Of a stretch of 64,000 nucleotides of DNA, positions 1-13,204 are shown one piece after another (position 1 is the first letter of the stretch; each line of letters opens with the position of its first letter). The stretch is from assembly GCA_029582165.1 (NCBI GenBank), contig CM055873.1, positions 44,385,295 through 44,449,294 of the forward strand. Reading direction: 5' to 3'. The notes beneath the pieces were generated by a model that saw nothing but the letters and a program-made list of their open reading frames with translations, had not been told where the DNA came from and did not search any database. The position numbers and the translations under genes were made by a program. The DNA is from Portulaca oleracea (Eukaryota > Streptophyta > Magnoliopsida > Caryophyllales > Portulacaceae).

Positions 1-485
1 TAATTTTTGCACACCCGACATTTGAGAAATAATTTTCACCCTACCTGACATTTAGTGAAAGTGTTTTTTTGTGTCAAATTCCGGTAACTTGTCATCGGAG
101 AAATGAAAACACAATAATACCCCTATATAATTATGTGAAAGTACCAAACTGCCCTTAAGATTGCATTGAAATGATAATATTGAGCCTTCAATTGTTTTGT
201 GTAGGAAAAGGGGGAAAAGATTGTCGATCTAAAAAAGAAATATATCACTCCACTCTTCTCACTGTTGTCTTCTATAAGGGTAAATAGGTAATTTCATTTT
301 TAATTGAAAATACTATGAATTAATAGTAAGGGTAAACATGTCACTTCCCATTCATTTTTTTAATACTTGTCGGAAAATCCCACAAAAAACCATTATAATA
401 TATCTTAGGTGGTTTAAATTTATGACCACTTAAATGTCAGGTAGGGTGAAAATTATCTTTCAAATGTCGGGTGTGCAAAAATTAT
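1..485. mobile_element. Long-TIR element cut by the left window edge
   Basis: Bases 1-56 are an almost perfect reverse complement of about 430-485: TTTGCACACCCGACATTTGA on the left pairs with the same words inverted on the right, as does CACCCTACCTGACATTTA. A shorter related word (TGTCAGGTAGGGTAAA) recurs at 496-511, outside the right arm. No open frame in the interior. A long-TIR non-autonomous element is likely, but its true ends and target duplication lie beyond the window or are unclear. Confidence 0.6.
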
Positions 486-539
486 TACCACATATGTCAG
501 GTAGGGTAAATGTAATTATCTCGGCAAATTTTGGGTGAA

Positions 540-1680
540 ATAGCAAAGTTTCGGGATTTTGGCATGCAAGGTGTGGAAGCCGAGATGAAGACGGGAGGTG
601 AGAGAACCCAAAGGAAGTATCCGTACGTGAGCAACTATGCAAGCTAGCACAACCTAAGGGGAAGATCTTTGAAGTTTTCTAGCCAACACACACTACAATT
701 GTCGAAATTTTAGTTTTTTTTGGGTTGGCACACCCACCCGTGCCAAAACCCTGGTTATGCGATGTTGCGTTTTAATGAAGGAAAACGACAGTTTTTCTAT
801 CTAGTTTCTTTTATGAAACTTTTCTAGGGTTCTTAGGGTAGTTCTCTGGGGATACTTGGAAGTAATTAGTGAATTGGGCATTGAAGATTATTGCTTTTGG
901 ATTCGAATTACCGATTAATCTTAAGATTGGTATCGATTTCTCTTTTCTCTCTTCTTTGCTTGGGTTTGTTCATGGTTGTGTAATTTTGCTGCTTGTTTCT
1001 CCATGAATATGAGTGGCTAAATTCCTAACTTGGGTTGGGGATTTTCCACTAGCATGTTTAATTAATCATAATTGTTCACTCCCGCACAAATTCATGCTTG
1101 TTTATCGAATTTCTTTCAAGTTGCTAGATGTTGTTGATGTGAGGCTCGAGAGAGTCCCATCTTGTGCTAATTAGGGTTTATGTTTCCTTTGAGAAAAGGA
1201 ATTTAGGCCTAATGCAACTTGTTTAGATGGTTACAACTTAGATATGAGAATAATTTAGGTTGTAATTAAGGGAAAAGTCGGTATCTTGTAATTCCTTTGT
1301 TTTAGTTTGTGTGAGAACAACAACTACTACATTCGAGTTAGCTTAATGACCTTCGAGAGAAGGCTTAGGAGGTCTAAAACGAACTGATTCCCTAATTCGA
1401 TGCGTGCATGATTAGTGTAGGGTTTATAATTCATGGTGTTTGACATGCTAGTTGGTGAATTCCTTGCCTGAGACTTTTTCCCATATTTGTTATCTTTAGT
1501 GTTTATTGTGTTATTTAAACTCGAATCATCAACTTGGTTATGTGCTTCAGTCGAGAGGACATTGCTCTTAGTTTTATGTGAGACCTAACTCCCTGAGATC
1601 GACAACCGTACTCCCTACTAGTGCAACATTTAGAATCATTTTTGAGCCGTCAACAACCAACTCAAACAATTAGTTGAATT
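540..1680. other. No gene; possible LTR or leader remnant
   Basis: No credible frame. The text, especially the stretch around 1580-1625 (CTCCCTGAGATCGACAACCG), resembles the 3' part of plant Ty3/Gypsy LTRs by impression only. No matching second LTR, primer site or target duplication was found. Confidence 0.25.
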
Positions 1681-3791
1681 AGTCTTACATAATTTCAGCT
1701 AGTTATGTTTATCTTTCTTCGGAAAAAAGACAAGTCTGGTCATCTTATTCTTTTTTTTTTAGATCTAAAATTAAGCATGGATAAAATTTAGATAAATAAA
1801 GAAATAATATTCACATAATCACTTGTTCTTGGAGTAGGTGCAATAGTAAAAGACGCATTCCACTAAGAGTAGTCTCCACCTAAGTACTCTCTCTCTCTCT
1901 TCCCCTCTCTATATTTCTCAGTTTGACATCATTTCAAACCTGTGAAGTGTTCCTGAACAGAGATCATGTCATTTCCGAACATTTTTTGCTAATTTTTGCT
2001 CTTTCTTTTTTCCTTCATAAAATACTAGTGGGCTTTGCATATTCAGGAATGCATTTTGATTGTTGCATGTCCACTTATTTATGAAGAATGTACACCCTAG
2101 AGAGGAAAAAAACAAGATATTTTTTTGTGTGCAAATTCTACTTTCTTGAGTCTTGATACTATGACTAACATACTACTACAGTAACCGTTTATCATCAATA
2201 ACTAAAGAGTATTCTCGAGAGAAATTAACTCTCTCCTCAAAAAAAAAAAAAATTGACGAATATATTACAGTAGAACTAGATTGTGAAAGCTTTTATTGAT
2301 TTAAATTATTCGACATTGTGCCTAATGTCTTTTTGTCCCCCCCCCCCCCCCTCTTCATATGTCGTAGTTTGGGTACGTGCATGGTGGCCAACAAATCAGT
2401 GCATGGTTAACTGCTTAAATCATTGGAGTTTGGGATTATTTTATTTTTTATTTTATTTTGCCTTTTTTCCTACTTATGGTCAAATTAGAGATCCAACTAT
2501 TTAGATACGATTATCCGTTGGCATTACATTCACCTTGCAGATTACTATCATTTAATGTGTCGATAATCAATTTTAGTGCTTCTAATCTCTACCCCTCTTA
2601 AGACAACATAAACAACATGTTCTATGCAAATGAATGAAGTCTTAGAATAGTTGAAGCAACATCTTTTGCATAAAAAGCAAGTGGGTATTGTTGTCCAATT
2701 TAGTGCTGAAATAGGGAATGGTTGGTAAGTCTCATTCTCTTTTAAACTTAGAATTTTATTTCAGATTAGATTTTGATGGTTTCTATTTAATTTGGTGTTG
2801 AAATAGAGACAATGGTTGATAAGTCTTGTATCTCCATGAACCACACTTTAGTAAGTTAGTTTCATACTCTTGGTAACTTTTGTTTTTTGTAGATCAAAAA
2901 ACAAGTCCTTATGAGCTAGTGGTTACCTTCACTATGCTGACTTTTTTTCTTTTTTTTTTGGATAAATTGGGTCTGTTGCCCCATTTTATTTCTCCAAGGT
3001 TGCACAGTGTCATAAAGCACGCAAACAGTGCACACCCATAAAACGAACAGTACAAATCCAACAGTACATGACCTTCCTCACAACGCTCACAGGACATGAC
3101 AATTGATTTGAAAATTCCTGAAATTTGTCTGTCTGAACTCTTGATATCATTTTGAAGTAATTGCTTAAAAAAGTTAAGAGGAACTTAAGTTCAATCCCGG
3201 TGCCTTGCTCGAATTGGAACCATGAATTTCAAATTTGGAGATACTTTTTAAAATTTGGTCCTTGGGGTTTTACTTTGAAATTTCATTAATATTTGGGGAT
3301 TTTGTTATGTTAGTTTTGGACATTCTCTTCTATTCTTGTGCTTGTACATCAAACATTTTATTCTACTTCGTAAGTTTGGCTATTGTGTACTACATCAAAC
3401 GATGTATTTCAAAGGACAAAGTCATTTTACTAATTTTTGCGGTGGAGATTGCCACAGATAAGGCTAATTTTTTTTTCTAGAGGAGCGTCTCATACGGCTA
3501 AACTCCCAAGTATATATTGTCACAATTAACCTGAAAATATAAAACAATTTTAAAAGTGAGAACGGAGTCCCAATAGCAAACTCAACCGCATAAAAATGAG
3601 TTTAGAAATTCGTTTTAGTTCGAAATATAATTATCACGATTGACGCGCAAATTAAACAATAACTAGGTGATCGTCGGTGCAATAATGATAACAGTAACTG
3701 TACTGTGGACATCCAATAGACATTAATTTTTTAGTAAAACAATATAATTTTTACAAGGAGGGGTTCACATTCACTGTACCTTGGATTGATA
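1681..3791. other. AT-rich spacer with a C-run; no gene seen
   Basis: This stretch holds AT-rich non-coding sequence, a (CT)n tract near 1888-1911, a poly-A run near 2239-2252 and a run of about 16 C at 2337-2352. The short open frames have no recognisable domain. No gene or bounded element could be supported. Confidence 0.5.
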
Positions 3792-3793
3792 TA

Positions 3794-4008
3794 CTCCCTC
3801 CGTTTTTTTTTTTAATTGTCACATTGGTAATTGTGTTAAAAATTTTGACCGTTAATATCGTACAAAATTGATGTTGTTAGATTCGTTATAAAAAATACTA
3901 TTAGAAAAGTATAATATCGTAGATCTTTATAAAAGTATTATGTGTGAAATTGTTGATTAAAGACGGACCTTAAAAAACGTGAAAAACACATAAAATAAAC
4001 GGAGTGAG
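3794..4008. mobile_element. Stowaway-like MITE
   Basis: The left end CTCCCTCCGTTTTTTT and right end AAACGGAGTGAG form an inverted repeat of the Tc1/Mariner Stowaway consensus type (CTCCCTCCGT), flanked on both sides by TA. It is about 215 bp, AT-rich and without coding capacity. Confidence 0.8.
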
Positions 4009-5462
4009 TATATTACGCAAGTTCTTAACTTTAAGTTATTGAAAGTAATGAGACCAACTGGTCGAGGATTGCTAAGGTTCCCTTGAGTTATTCAATGGGT
4101 GGGAAGAGATGTGATGGAATTGATAACTAAGGAGAATGAGGAAATATAATTGATTGGGTGACTATGCTTGTATGTATTGAAGTTCAAAAAGAGGGGATAT
4201 TTATAATAGCAAAGCAGTCCACGTTAACTTAGTCTTGGCAACAATCGACCATGATTTAGTTGCCTTAGATGACGTGGTTTAAGTGCATAATTACGGTCAT
4301 GATTCATGAGGTGTCGTAATTTATATGTGGGTTAGGATATGGAAAGATAAAAGTTAAAATTAAGGGAGAAAGAATGAAGATAGTCCACCCGTAATATTGC
4401 GAGATTTATGCATGAGGGTGGTATGATAATGCTTTTACTATCATTAGGGATATATTACTTATCTATGATTCCTAAGCAAGATGCCATTAGCCTATCATCA
4501 TCATCATCATTATTATTAGTACTAAGACGACTACTAATATTACTAATCCTACTACTATTACACTACTAGTAATTATTATTATTACTTATCATTATACCAT
4601 CAAGTAACAATAATAATTATAATTACAAATATTACTAGTTACATGATCCTTTTTTTCACTATTTTTAATACTACTAATTTTACTAGTATATTATATGGTA
4701 TACTCTCAAAAATTTGGGATGTTACAAACCTACAGACGGCAGATTAAGCATAAATAAAATAGAGATGACAGAATTACTACAAAATTAGAGAAATAACGAA
4801 ATCAACGACAATAGATATGAGTGGGAAACCTAAAAGCATGGAGAGAAACCAACGGACAGCGACAATCAGAAAATAATCTACCATGACACCATAAAGAATT
4901 CATCAGAGTCACAATCAGTATCATGTAGCAATTCATTGTATTCCAGTCTCCACAACTGTTCATAACAAAAACTCTTAAAAATAATACACTTACATAGAAA
5001 CACTCGGTTCGACAGATTAAGCTTGGTAGCACAATTACACTCTTTATAGAAATGTATATAATAGCATGCTCTACAGTCTACCCACACCAAACAAAAATTT
5101 CCCTCAGTTAAGCAAAATACATTTATTATATCTCCCCTCCTTTCACCAATACGAATAAATAATACCAAACAAAAATAGGGTAAAATATGAAGAATAAAAC
5201 AAAACAATTGAATGAATAAATCCTAACCCTGCGAAACATCTGCTCCTGGATATTTCCTCTACTTTGCTTCAATGGAGGATAAGCAATGTATAAGTCAGGG
5301 CAACAAATATAAACATCGATGACAAACTAAAGCGGGGCTGCTGTTTGATCGTTGCTTTTCATCTCCAATGTAACATGTCCTATCACACCAAAATCTAGTT
5401 AGTTTAATGGCATCTGTGGTCTGATAATTTTCTGTCTCTGAACTTGTGAAAACGGCTCTGGA
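4009..5462. other. Spacer and 3' flank of DUF21 copy 1
   Basis: At 4490-4690 there is low-complexity sequence built of ATC, ATT and ACT triplets. The part next to 5463 is probably the 3' UTR of the minus-strand gene. Minus-strand frames around 4802-5207 have no recognisable domain. No other gene seen. Confidence 0.5.
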
Positions 5463-8400
5463 TCACTCGTGTCCGGGTACTCTTATTGAAATAGGGTAGT
5501 CGGCACTTGGCTTTCGTGGAGTCTGTGGTGGCTTAGAACTACCGGGTGCCTGTTAAACACACAAACACGAACATTGATGTTGGACAAGAGTATGTATGGT
5601 GTCAAAATTTTCAAAGGCTATCGAAGAGCCCACAAAGCTCCCTTCTTCCCCCTGATTTGGAACTCATTTTATTAGAAAAGTTTGAAATATATCCATGAGA
5701 GATGTAGTCTAGCTCAGTTCTCTGCAGTTTATATCCCCAAAGCAAGCAAAAAATACCGGTGCATTCCAAACTTATTCTCAAGTTATTTGTGGGAGCTTTT
5801 TGCTTGTTTATCTGAACTTCATTCCGAAAATAGTTAAGCTCAAGAAAATGGGTCCATAATCAGTAAAAGCAGCATGACCACAGGATAAGAAGGTCATGCA
5901 TGAGGATCCAAATTATCCAATGTGTAACTTACATGCTGTTTGAAGCTGGCCAGCCTTCTAATCGAAGGGGCTCGAGCAACTGAAGAAGCAGCAGCTGCTG
6001 CAGCCACACGGATCCTGCAAAAGGAAAAATAAAGTGATTAACTGATCAATGCAAATCATATTTTCAATAGTCATCGCCTGTTCAACAGTTAAGGTCTTTG
6101 CTTCAAAATAGACCTACCTATTATGGACATCAACATATTCATCCGTCTCATCCACAATTTCCTCCTGAAATCACCTCAAATAATTAGGGTCACCTCAAGT
6201 AGAGAAGCATGTACTGTAAATCGACCATGAACAAGAGCCTAGAATGAAATGAAGTATTAGTAAAGTGCATATTGACCTGCAGAAGCTCTTCAAACACATC
6301 CTCAAGTGTGATTATGCCGATAACCTCGCCATGTTCGACGTCTGTTTGAAAGTAAGAAGTGTGGCCATTCTGCTTCCCGGTCTTGTCAACGTCAACAGCT
6401 ACATTTTCTGAGCTTTCAGATGGCTTCGGGAGTAATGGAGTAGTTAAATGAGATTCAGAAGGGACATTCTTGCCCTTGGTATTTTCTTCAGCTTCCTCTC
6501 TTTTTATTTTAGTCCTCACCACTGCTGCCATGTGACTGCTTCCTTTTTGGAACTCATTCAATATGTCATAGAGGGGCATATCAGCTGGAACCCTGTTTTA
6601 GGGTCAACAGTTCAACAAATACTACAATTTTATTATGCCTCTGCCTCTGACTTGGTATTAATTTAAAACCAAAACCAATACTCCGAAATCTCGCTCAGGT
6701 GAAATCGATTCCAATTTCCAAACAAACATATGGACAGCAGGGAAAATAAAGGATCAGTGTAAAGCATTATACCTTGGAATTCTGCGAATGGAAACAGCAC
6801 TTACTGGTGTCTCATTTTCAGCTCTTACTGTAAGAAGACTTTTTACCTAGATTTAGATGAAAAGAGGGGAAAATATTACTCCCAATATATGGACTTAAGA
6901 ATGTGAAAATCAAATGCAACAAATGAACTTAGGGAGTGACCCACCAATAATAGCCCAATAATATTTTTCGGATTTCCGGAGTAGACTGGAACACGACTAT
7001 GACCCCTTGAAAGAATTTTCCCCATCACCTCCCTGGCTTACAAAATAAAATTTAGTATAAATGCATGCCACAGTTAATGCTCACACAGTCGCTAACAACA
7101 ATGACTTGAGTATTACATAAACAGGATTGATAAAAAGAAAGGTCTTCTATTCTACAAACAAAGAAAATGTCAGAAATGACAAAGTTTAATACCGATACAT
7201 TCCATAAAATGCTATGCATTTATATTCTTACGCTTGCAGATAGTTATTCAGACTGCAATATCCTCAGGAAAGCTGTTTGTTAGTATTCGACAATTTACTA
7301 TTTCCTCTATGCTTGCTATACACACTCTGATCTTATAGTTTTAAACTGGTAAAAATGTGATAATCTAACTTACAATGCGTGGACAAGACTAAGCAGACAT
7401 CATAATAGTGGAGGTACAGAACATTCAAGACCTTACCAGTCTAACTTTGAATCAACATCAAGAGAGAATGTTGATTCAATAGGTGTCATTGCCTCCTCAG
7501 CAGTCTGTTTCAGTAACAATTGACAAATATAGAAAGGAAAACAAATTAGATGGCAGATTAATATAAAAATTATGCAGAAAATGAGAGGATAGAAAGGAAA
7601 ATGCTTCTTTTATCTCCTTTAGCGCTCTTTCTAATGAATAACTTGCGAATAGCTTGATAATGTATTCACTTGTAGATGTAATATCATTTAGCAAGTGGAT
7701 CACGAAGTACAGTCAGAAAGTGCATAATTGCCCATGTTTGAGTGATTGACCCAGTCCGTTTTCTAAGATTCTATGTCATTATGAAAACCACTCGAAATGT
7801 TGAGGTGCAATGCAACGTACGAGAAACATGGTTTTGTTTGCTAAATCGAAGCATACCTTTTCAGTCAAATCCAGAGCACCACTTATGATCGTGGTTTCAT
7901 CATGAGTGAGCTCACCGCCTTTCCCAGCCTAAAATTCGATCAATACACAATGCAGAGTTTGAGAAGAATACTGTATAAGAACTTTGGTAGAAATCTAAGA
8001 ATTGTTGTGGCCATTTTCTAACTTTACCTCTTTGCTGTGGATACTAACAAGAGCTTTCAATTGAGCACGCCTGAAGAGTGCCTCATTATGTCCCAATAAA
8101 CAGTCTAGGACCTGACATGACAACAAAAGCCATTACCAATGAATCCATACACTTCAGATTGTGATGTATGTATACAAGGACCTAAAAAGGGTTGTTTTTA
8201 GGCAATTTCTTCAGCATTAATAACGATAGATTAAAGAGATCTGCCTCGCTAAATTGTCCTATACTTCATTTACATGGACCAGAAGGCAATCAGCAGTGTT
8301 CAATCTTGGGTCTCATGAAGATGGCCTTTTTGCTATTCAGTCTTAAGCCTGCTATAGCTGTGTGCCAACCCTGCCTGAGCACACACCTAAGGCATGACTT

Positions 8401-11400
8401 TGGATTAAGATCAACATTCGACGAAGCAAACAAACTAAGAACTTAAATACAAGAGAAATTAAAGGGTCCCCGAAGGAAATCTAAGAATAATATTCAAGCT
8501 CAAAATTATGAGCAAAGAAATGATTACATTATCAATTAATACGTGCATGAGATCCCTGCATAAGGCCTCTACCACAGAACCTGAAAGCAATTTTGCTCCT
8601 GAAGAGCCACGTAAGACAACCTAGTTGTTCTAGTAGTTGAAGTCAACAATATTAAGACCTGCTTGAAATCACACAAGAATAACCAACGTAGCTAAGCCAC
8701 CGCATAAATCGGTACCTTTCCAATGGGATAAGAAATTGGATAGCTAATGATCATTAATATGCGCACGAGACACACAAAGTTTGCCCCAACAGCTAGTCCA
8801 TATCTAGAGCAGATAGCTTGCGGAATAACCTAAGAAATCGCACAGGAATCACCACAAATTAAAGATAGGAAGCAAAAAATATATTTACAAAAAAACAGAA
8901 GACAGACAGCAGGTTCTAGCTCCAAAGGATACCTCTCCAAAAAATAGAACAAAGGTAACCGAAAGCCCAATAGCCACGAACTCATTGACCAGTTTATCCA
9001 GGTACAGCGGAAGAGCCTGCAAGTCATGCAAGTAAGTTCTTAGGGAGTTCTAGAGCAAATGAAAACATCTAAAGGTAAGTGAAGTTAGCAATCAAATTCA
9101 AATTTAGGGTACAAACCAGAGAGCCTCTGCAATTCAAGGGAAATCATACTAATTTTGACCCTACCCAGGCAAGACTTTGCAGTGCGGAATATTAGAAAAA
9201 TAGAAAAAAAGAAACAACGAGAAAGCTAAGAACAACATTTTACAATCTGTTGACATCAGACAATTAAAGTGTGTCAATTACGAACCACTACTGTTATATA
9301 GGGCTCAGAGGGTGTTCTACTTGCAGTCGAAGGAAACTGAATAGAGTTACCTCCATAGCACAAGCATTACACAAGAGCAATGTCACTAGCAACTGATGCT
9401 GCTTCTGAACAACTGGAATGATGGCAGCTGAAGAAAATAGGGGATGTGTTAAAACAAAAGCAAAATCAGAGTAGAGGAACCAACAGACACACACACAACC
9501 CCACCCCACCCCCCCGAACAAAAGCCAAAAAAAAGGTCCAACATCTAAGAGATTTCAATGCAAAGCTAATAATTTCAGTGTAAATTAGCTGAACCACATG
9601 ACTTGCACAGGTCATTTGGCAAGTTATGTGATCATTCATCCAATTGAACCTTTTCATTCACAATGTGGATTCAGAAATATAACCAAGCCTGAACTTTGGA
9701 GTGCCTAAAAACCTAGAGAAATCTTTAGGTGTCGGAGAAGTATTGAACAATTGTACAAAGTTTGAAAGAATAAGTTTCAACACCTGAAAAACTGAAATTC
9801 GGATAAACTAGGCCACGTACTATGAAATACCAAACAAGGGCATGTAAAATTGAAGATAATAAAGCTATGCACAATCCATTCTTTATGTTATAACATTATT
9901 ATATCTTCTTTCTTATTATAATCTTAGAATTAAAGATCATTTTTATTCAACACCCTTTACTTGTTTTTCATGAAACTTGGGTAGACTTTATCACCTAATC
10001 TAATGTCATTGAATAGGATTCACCAAAGGCAATGTTTTTGAGCCTCCGTCACATAACCACAAAATGCCCTCAGACACTCCTTGGTTTTTCATGTAAATGT
10101 TACAATTAGTTTGAAAAATGTAAATTTTTTTGAGATTGAATAGTTCTTATTCAAGTTATTGTAGTTCAATGCTCAATATTCTTGCCCTGACAAAACTTTT
10201 GACTATAATGTTGACGAAACGAAGTCTTTAGAAATACAGAGTGTAAATTTGGATCAGAGAAATCCAACAAATGGACAGACAGAAAAGCTAGAGAACCTAA
10301 AACAGAAAACAAGGCTGAACCGAGGCCGGCCTTCATACAGAATGGGGCCCATGAACTAGTTTAGTTAATTTGGCTTGGCCATAATACTGAAAACTAGCTC
10401 AATTTTACCCCATTGATAATACTTCATAGTCGGAAAATGACTTGTATGCAAAAAGTTGATGGGGCATCACCGCCTTCTGCCCATATAAAGAGACGCCCCC
10501 GATGAGAGGCCTACAATAAAACTTTGTTATTAAGTTATCCTACTCTCATGAGGTCCTTACAAATCTAGAAGAGCTTTTCACCATACTCAAACGTAGGTCG
10601 CCATTCATGCCTCTAGGCACGTCCACAGGCCACAGCCTTCAGCACATCCCTATCTTTCTTGGATATCTCTTTCCTTATTTTCTTATGATTGTGATTGAAT
10701 AACCAATAGCAGAGTGTATTTTCTGTGGAAAGCATATGATAGGAACCTATGTACCTTCCAGGCGCACAAAACCCTTCACCTAATTGTCAAGAAGGAATTG
10801 ACCGAGATCACATATGAGTTTATAAACATATGGAGCTTGTCTTTTTGGTGGGAGATGCACCTACTTTCTAGTTGCTACTCCCATATAATGCGACAAGTAC
10901 TTTCTCTTTTTATTCGTTTGCCGCAAGTTAATATCTCAACTAATTCGAGCCCAGGATCAATGAGAAATCAATCTTGGAAAAAGAACATTCTTTGCCGCCG
11001 CAAAAACCTATCCATAAAGAGAGTAATCCCCCCAAGTTGAACCCACAGGAGTCATAGAAGCAAGGCACATACAATCCTAGTTCCAGCCATATGCATCCGT
11101 GGACCGTGATCATTTCGATCATGCGCATAATCATAACCTAACTGCCTAGAAATGATACCTAGTTTAACAGGGATGAAGCAACAAGCGAACCAAGACTACT
11201 AGCCTACCATACAGTCCCTAGACCATTCACTTACAAGTTAATTTTTCAATTACCTCGTGTTATAAATTTGATCATACAGAGTTAATTTTCACATTGTGGC
11301 CCTCCGAACCATATAATCTAATCCGCAACCCTCGTTCAATACTAACTTTAGGTTTGTCCTTAGCAACTCATAACCGACTATAACAATCTTTCACCCTACG

Positions 11401-11970
11401 GCATTGTAAGTAACCTCTCATGGAAACTAATAAAAGCGAAACATACATACATACCTATGCCAGCATTCTTGATTGTAACTCCACAACTTTGACTCACACT
11501 AGGAACTCTCTCGATGTATCCCTGAATAGATTATTGATGATGTGTTTGATAGTTTCCTGGGAAAGACTTTCCCGAGGCCCCCTTGGGAAAATGTTTACTA
11601 ATTTGCTATAACAGCCGTAAATTATTGAATCTAATTCATATTTGACTCCCTTTCGCGACTAAATAAATTCATACATTTGTTACAAACACAATCAAATTAT
11701 CCGAGATCCCCGATGAGAGTGCAGAATTTAGGGTTAGGGTTGACACATACCGGCTTGCTTCTTCTCGGTAGGATTACCACTGCGCTGGAGAATTTCGAGG
11801 TCGACGAGGCTGAGAGACATCAAACCGAGAGTAAGACCGGACATTATACCCGCAAACAACACCAAAAAGAATGAGACTCCGGCGTATATCCACCACCACA
11901 ACGATCCGAATGGCAATCTTCGACCCTCCCCCGATAACCCCGCCATTCCCAACATCTCCCACGCCTCCAT
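5463..11970 (-). CDS. DUF21/CNNM-type CBS-domain membrane protein (tandem copy 1)
   Basis: Thirteen exons on the minus strand splice into one open frame of 470 codons: 11970-11751, 9427-9351, 9016-8933, 8829-8716, 8111-8028, 7928-7857, 7504-7437, 7032-6945, 6846-6773, 6592-6277, 6164-6118, 6014-5933, 5549-5463, all with GT..AG introns. Residues about 24-200 form the DUF21 membrane domain (first helix includes [18 protein letters not shown]; then [17 protein letters not shown] and [19 protein letters not shown]). About 222-275 and 289-410 are the CBS pair ([43 protein letters not shown]), split by a roughly 60-residue variable insert in exon 10. Plant members (Arabidopsis MGR group, related to animal CNNM and bacterial CorC) are linked to Mg2+ transport at the tonoplast and other membranes; that role is inferred from family. 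The Met at 11970 is chosen because it precedes the domain at the usual distance. An in-frame Met at 12045 exists but reads through a (CT)n tract that is more likely 5' UTR. Intron 1 is 2.3 kb. Confidence 0.93.
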
Positions 11971-11999
11971 CTTCCTCTCTCTCTCTCTCTCTCTCTTCT
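11971..11999 (-). repeat. (CT)n microsatellite in the 5' UTR of DUF21 copy 1
   Basis: A nearly pure CT tract (GA on the transcribed strand) directly precedes the chosen ATG at 11970. GA-rich leaders are common in plant genes. If translated from the in-frame ATG at 12045 it would give an unlikely Arg-Glu run. Confidence 0.7.
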
Positions 12000-12554
12000 C
12001 TGAGTTTGCAGTGCACGTTAATGGCGGATTTCGGAACTCATTCAAGCTCTGATTGTATCGTTAATGGAGATCGCATTCGCAATCATGACTGTTTCAGTTT
12101 TGGCAAGGATGATGCAACTGCAAAATGAAATTCCATCGTTGAGTTTTTCTGAGTTTGATTTTTTAGTTTCTTTTTTTTGTTTTACTCTTTTGCGTTTTTC
12201 GGATTTAGAGGAGATGACACGTGGAGGGAAGAGGAGTGAAAAGTACGGCATTGTGTACGGATCGAATGTCGATGGATTCAAACAATTCTTCATGATATGC
12301 GGCGACGTGCCAGGCGCATCCGCCTCTTCCCGCTTCTTCTCAATTTGCATGTGGATTTTGTGATTTTATTTTGAAAAATTATATGGTAATAAACTTTTAT
12401 TTTGATTAATGTAAATCATTGATCAAAATTCGATCAATGTAAATTATTGATATATTTAAAAATAAATCTAAGCTATTGAATTATTCTGCTTACTATCAAC
12501 TATCAAGACATACCGTCAAGATTTTTGAGTCAGGACGCATCGATTGCGGAGTTA

Positions 12555-12836
12555 GGTCATTTTTTTTATACGGCCGGTTAACTGCGGTGTCGCAACATAT
12601 CGCATTTTGCTAGAACTCACCAAAACGTACCAAATTACCAACCCACCACAATTTACCACAACCCACCACAATCAACTTTTTTACATTTACCAATACAATT
12701 TACATTTATAAAAAAATAAAATTCAACACAACTTACCAATAACTCACCACAATCCACCACAATTCCACCATACCCGTCACAATTCCACCACAGCGCACCG
12801 CACCATACCACAGCCAGCCGTATAAAAGAACAGGCC
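12555..12836. mobile_element. Tourist-like MITE (copy A)
   Basis: The element is flanked by TTA at 12552-12554 and 12837-12839, the PIF/Harbinger target. Its ends are inverted: the right end CCGTATAAAAGAACAGGCC matches the left end of copy B at 13522, and its own left end is more diverged. The interior is made of ACCACAA/CACCACAA words. Length about 282 bp. Confidence 0.7.
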
Positions 12837-13204
12837 TTAGATTGGCGATGTGGGTGAGTGGACACAAGACCTCCTTGATTTGTATTTTCATGACCAAAAA
12901 AAAAAAAAAAAAAAAACTTCTCCATATCTCCTAATGTAAATTTAAGAGGAGACAGGCTTGTTTGGAGGTATTACCAAGAATGGTTCCTTACTTACTTTAC
13001 AATGAAGTCTTCTTGTCACGTTGACATAGATATGGCAGAAGCTATTGTGGTTTACAAATCTTATATTGAAGGTGCAACATTCCCATGACTCTTCAAAGAG
13101 TCATTCATAAACTATAGGAAAACCCTGTTAGAAATCAACTAATCATGATGATTGAGTCTAGTTCAACCAATCTAATATAAATTATACAATCCCAATGATC
13201 CTAT

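Noticed and set aside
6190..6579. Single 129-codon minus-strand frame as an independent gene
   Set aside because: It is exon 10 of DUF21 copy 1 plus read-through into the intron.
11871..12363. Plus-strand frames of 85-99 codons opposite the first exon of DUF21 copy 1
   Set aside because: Antisense shadow of the exon and of the CT tract; no domain.
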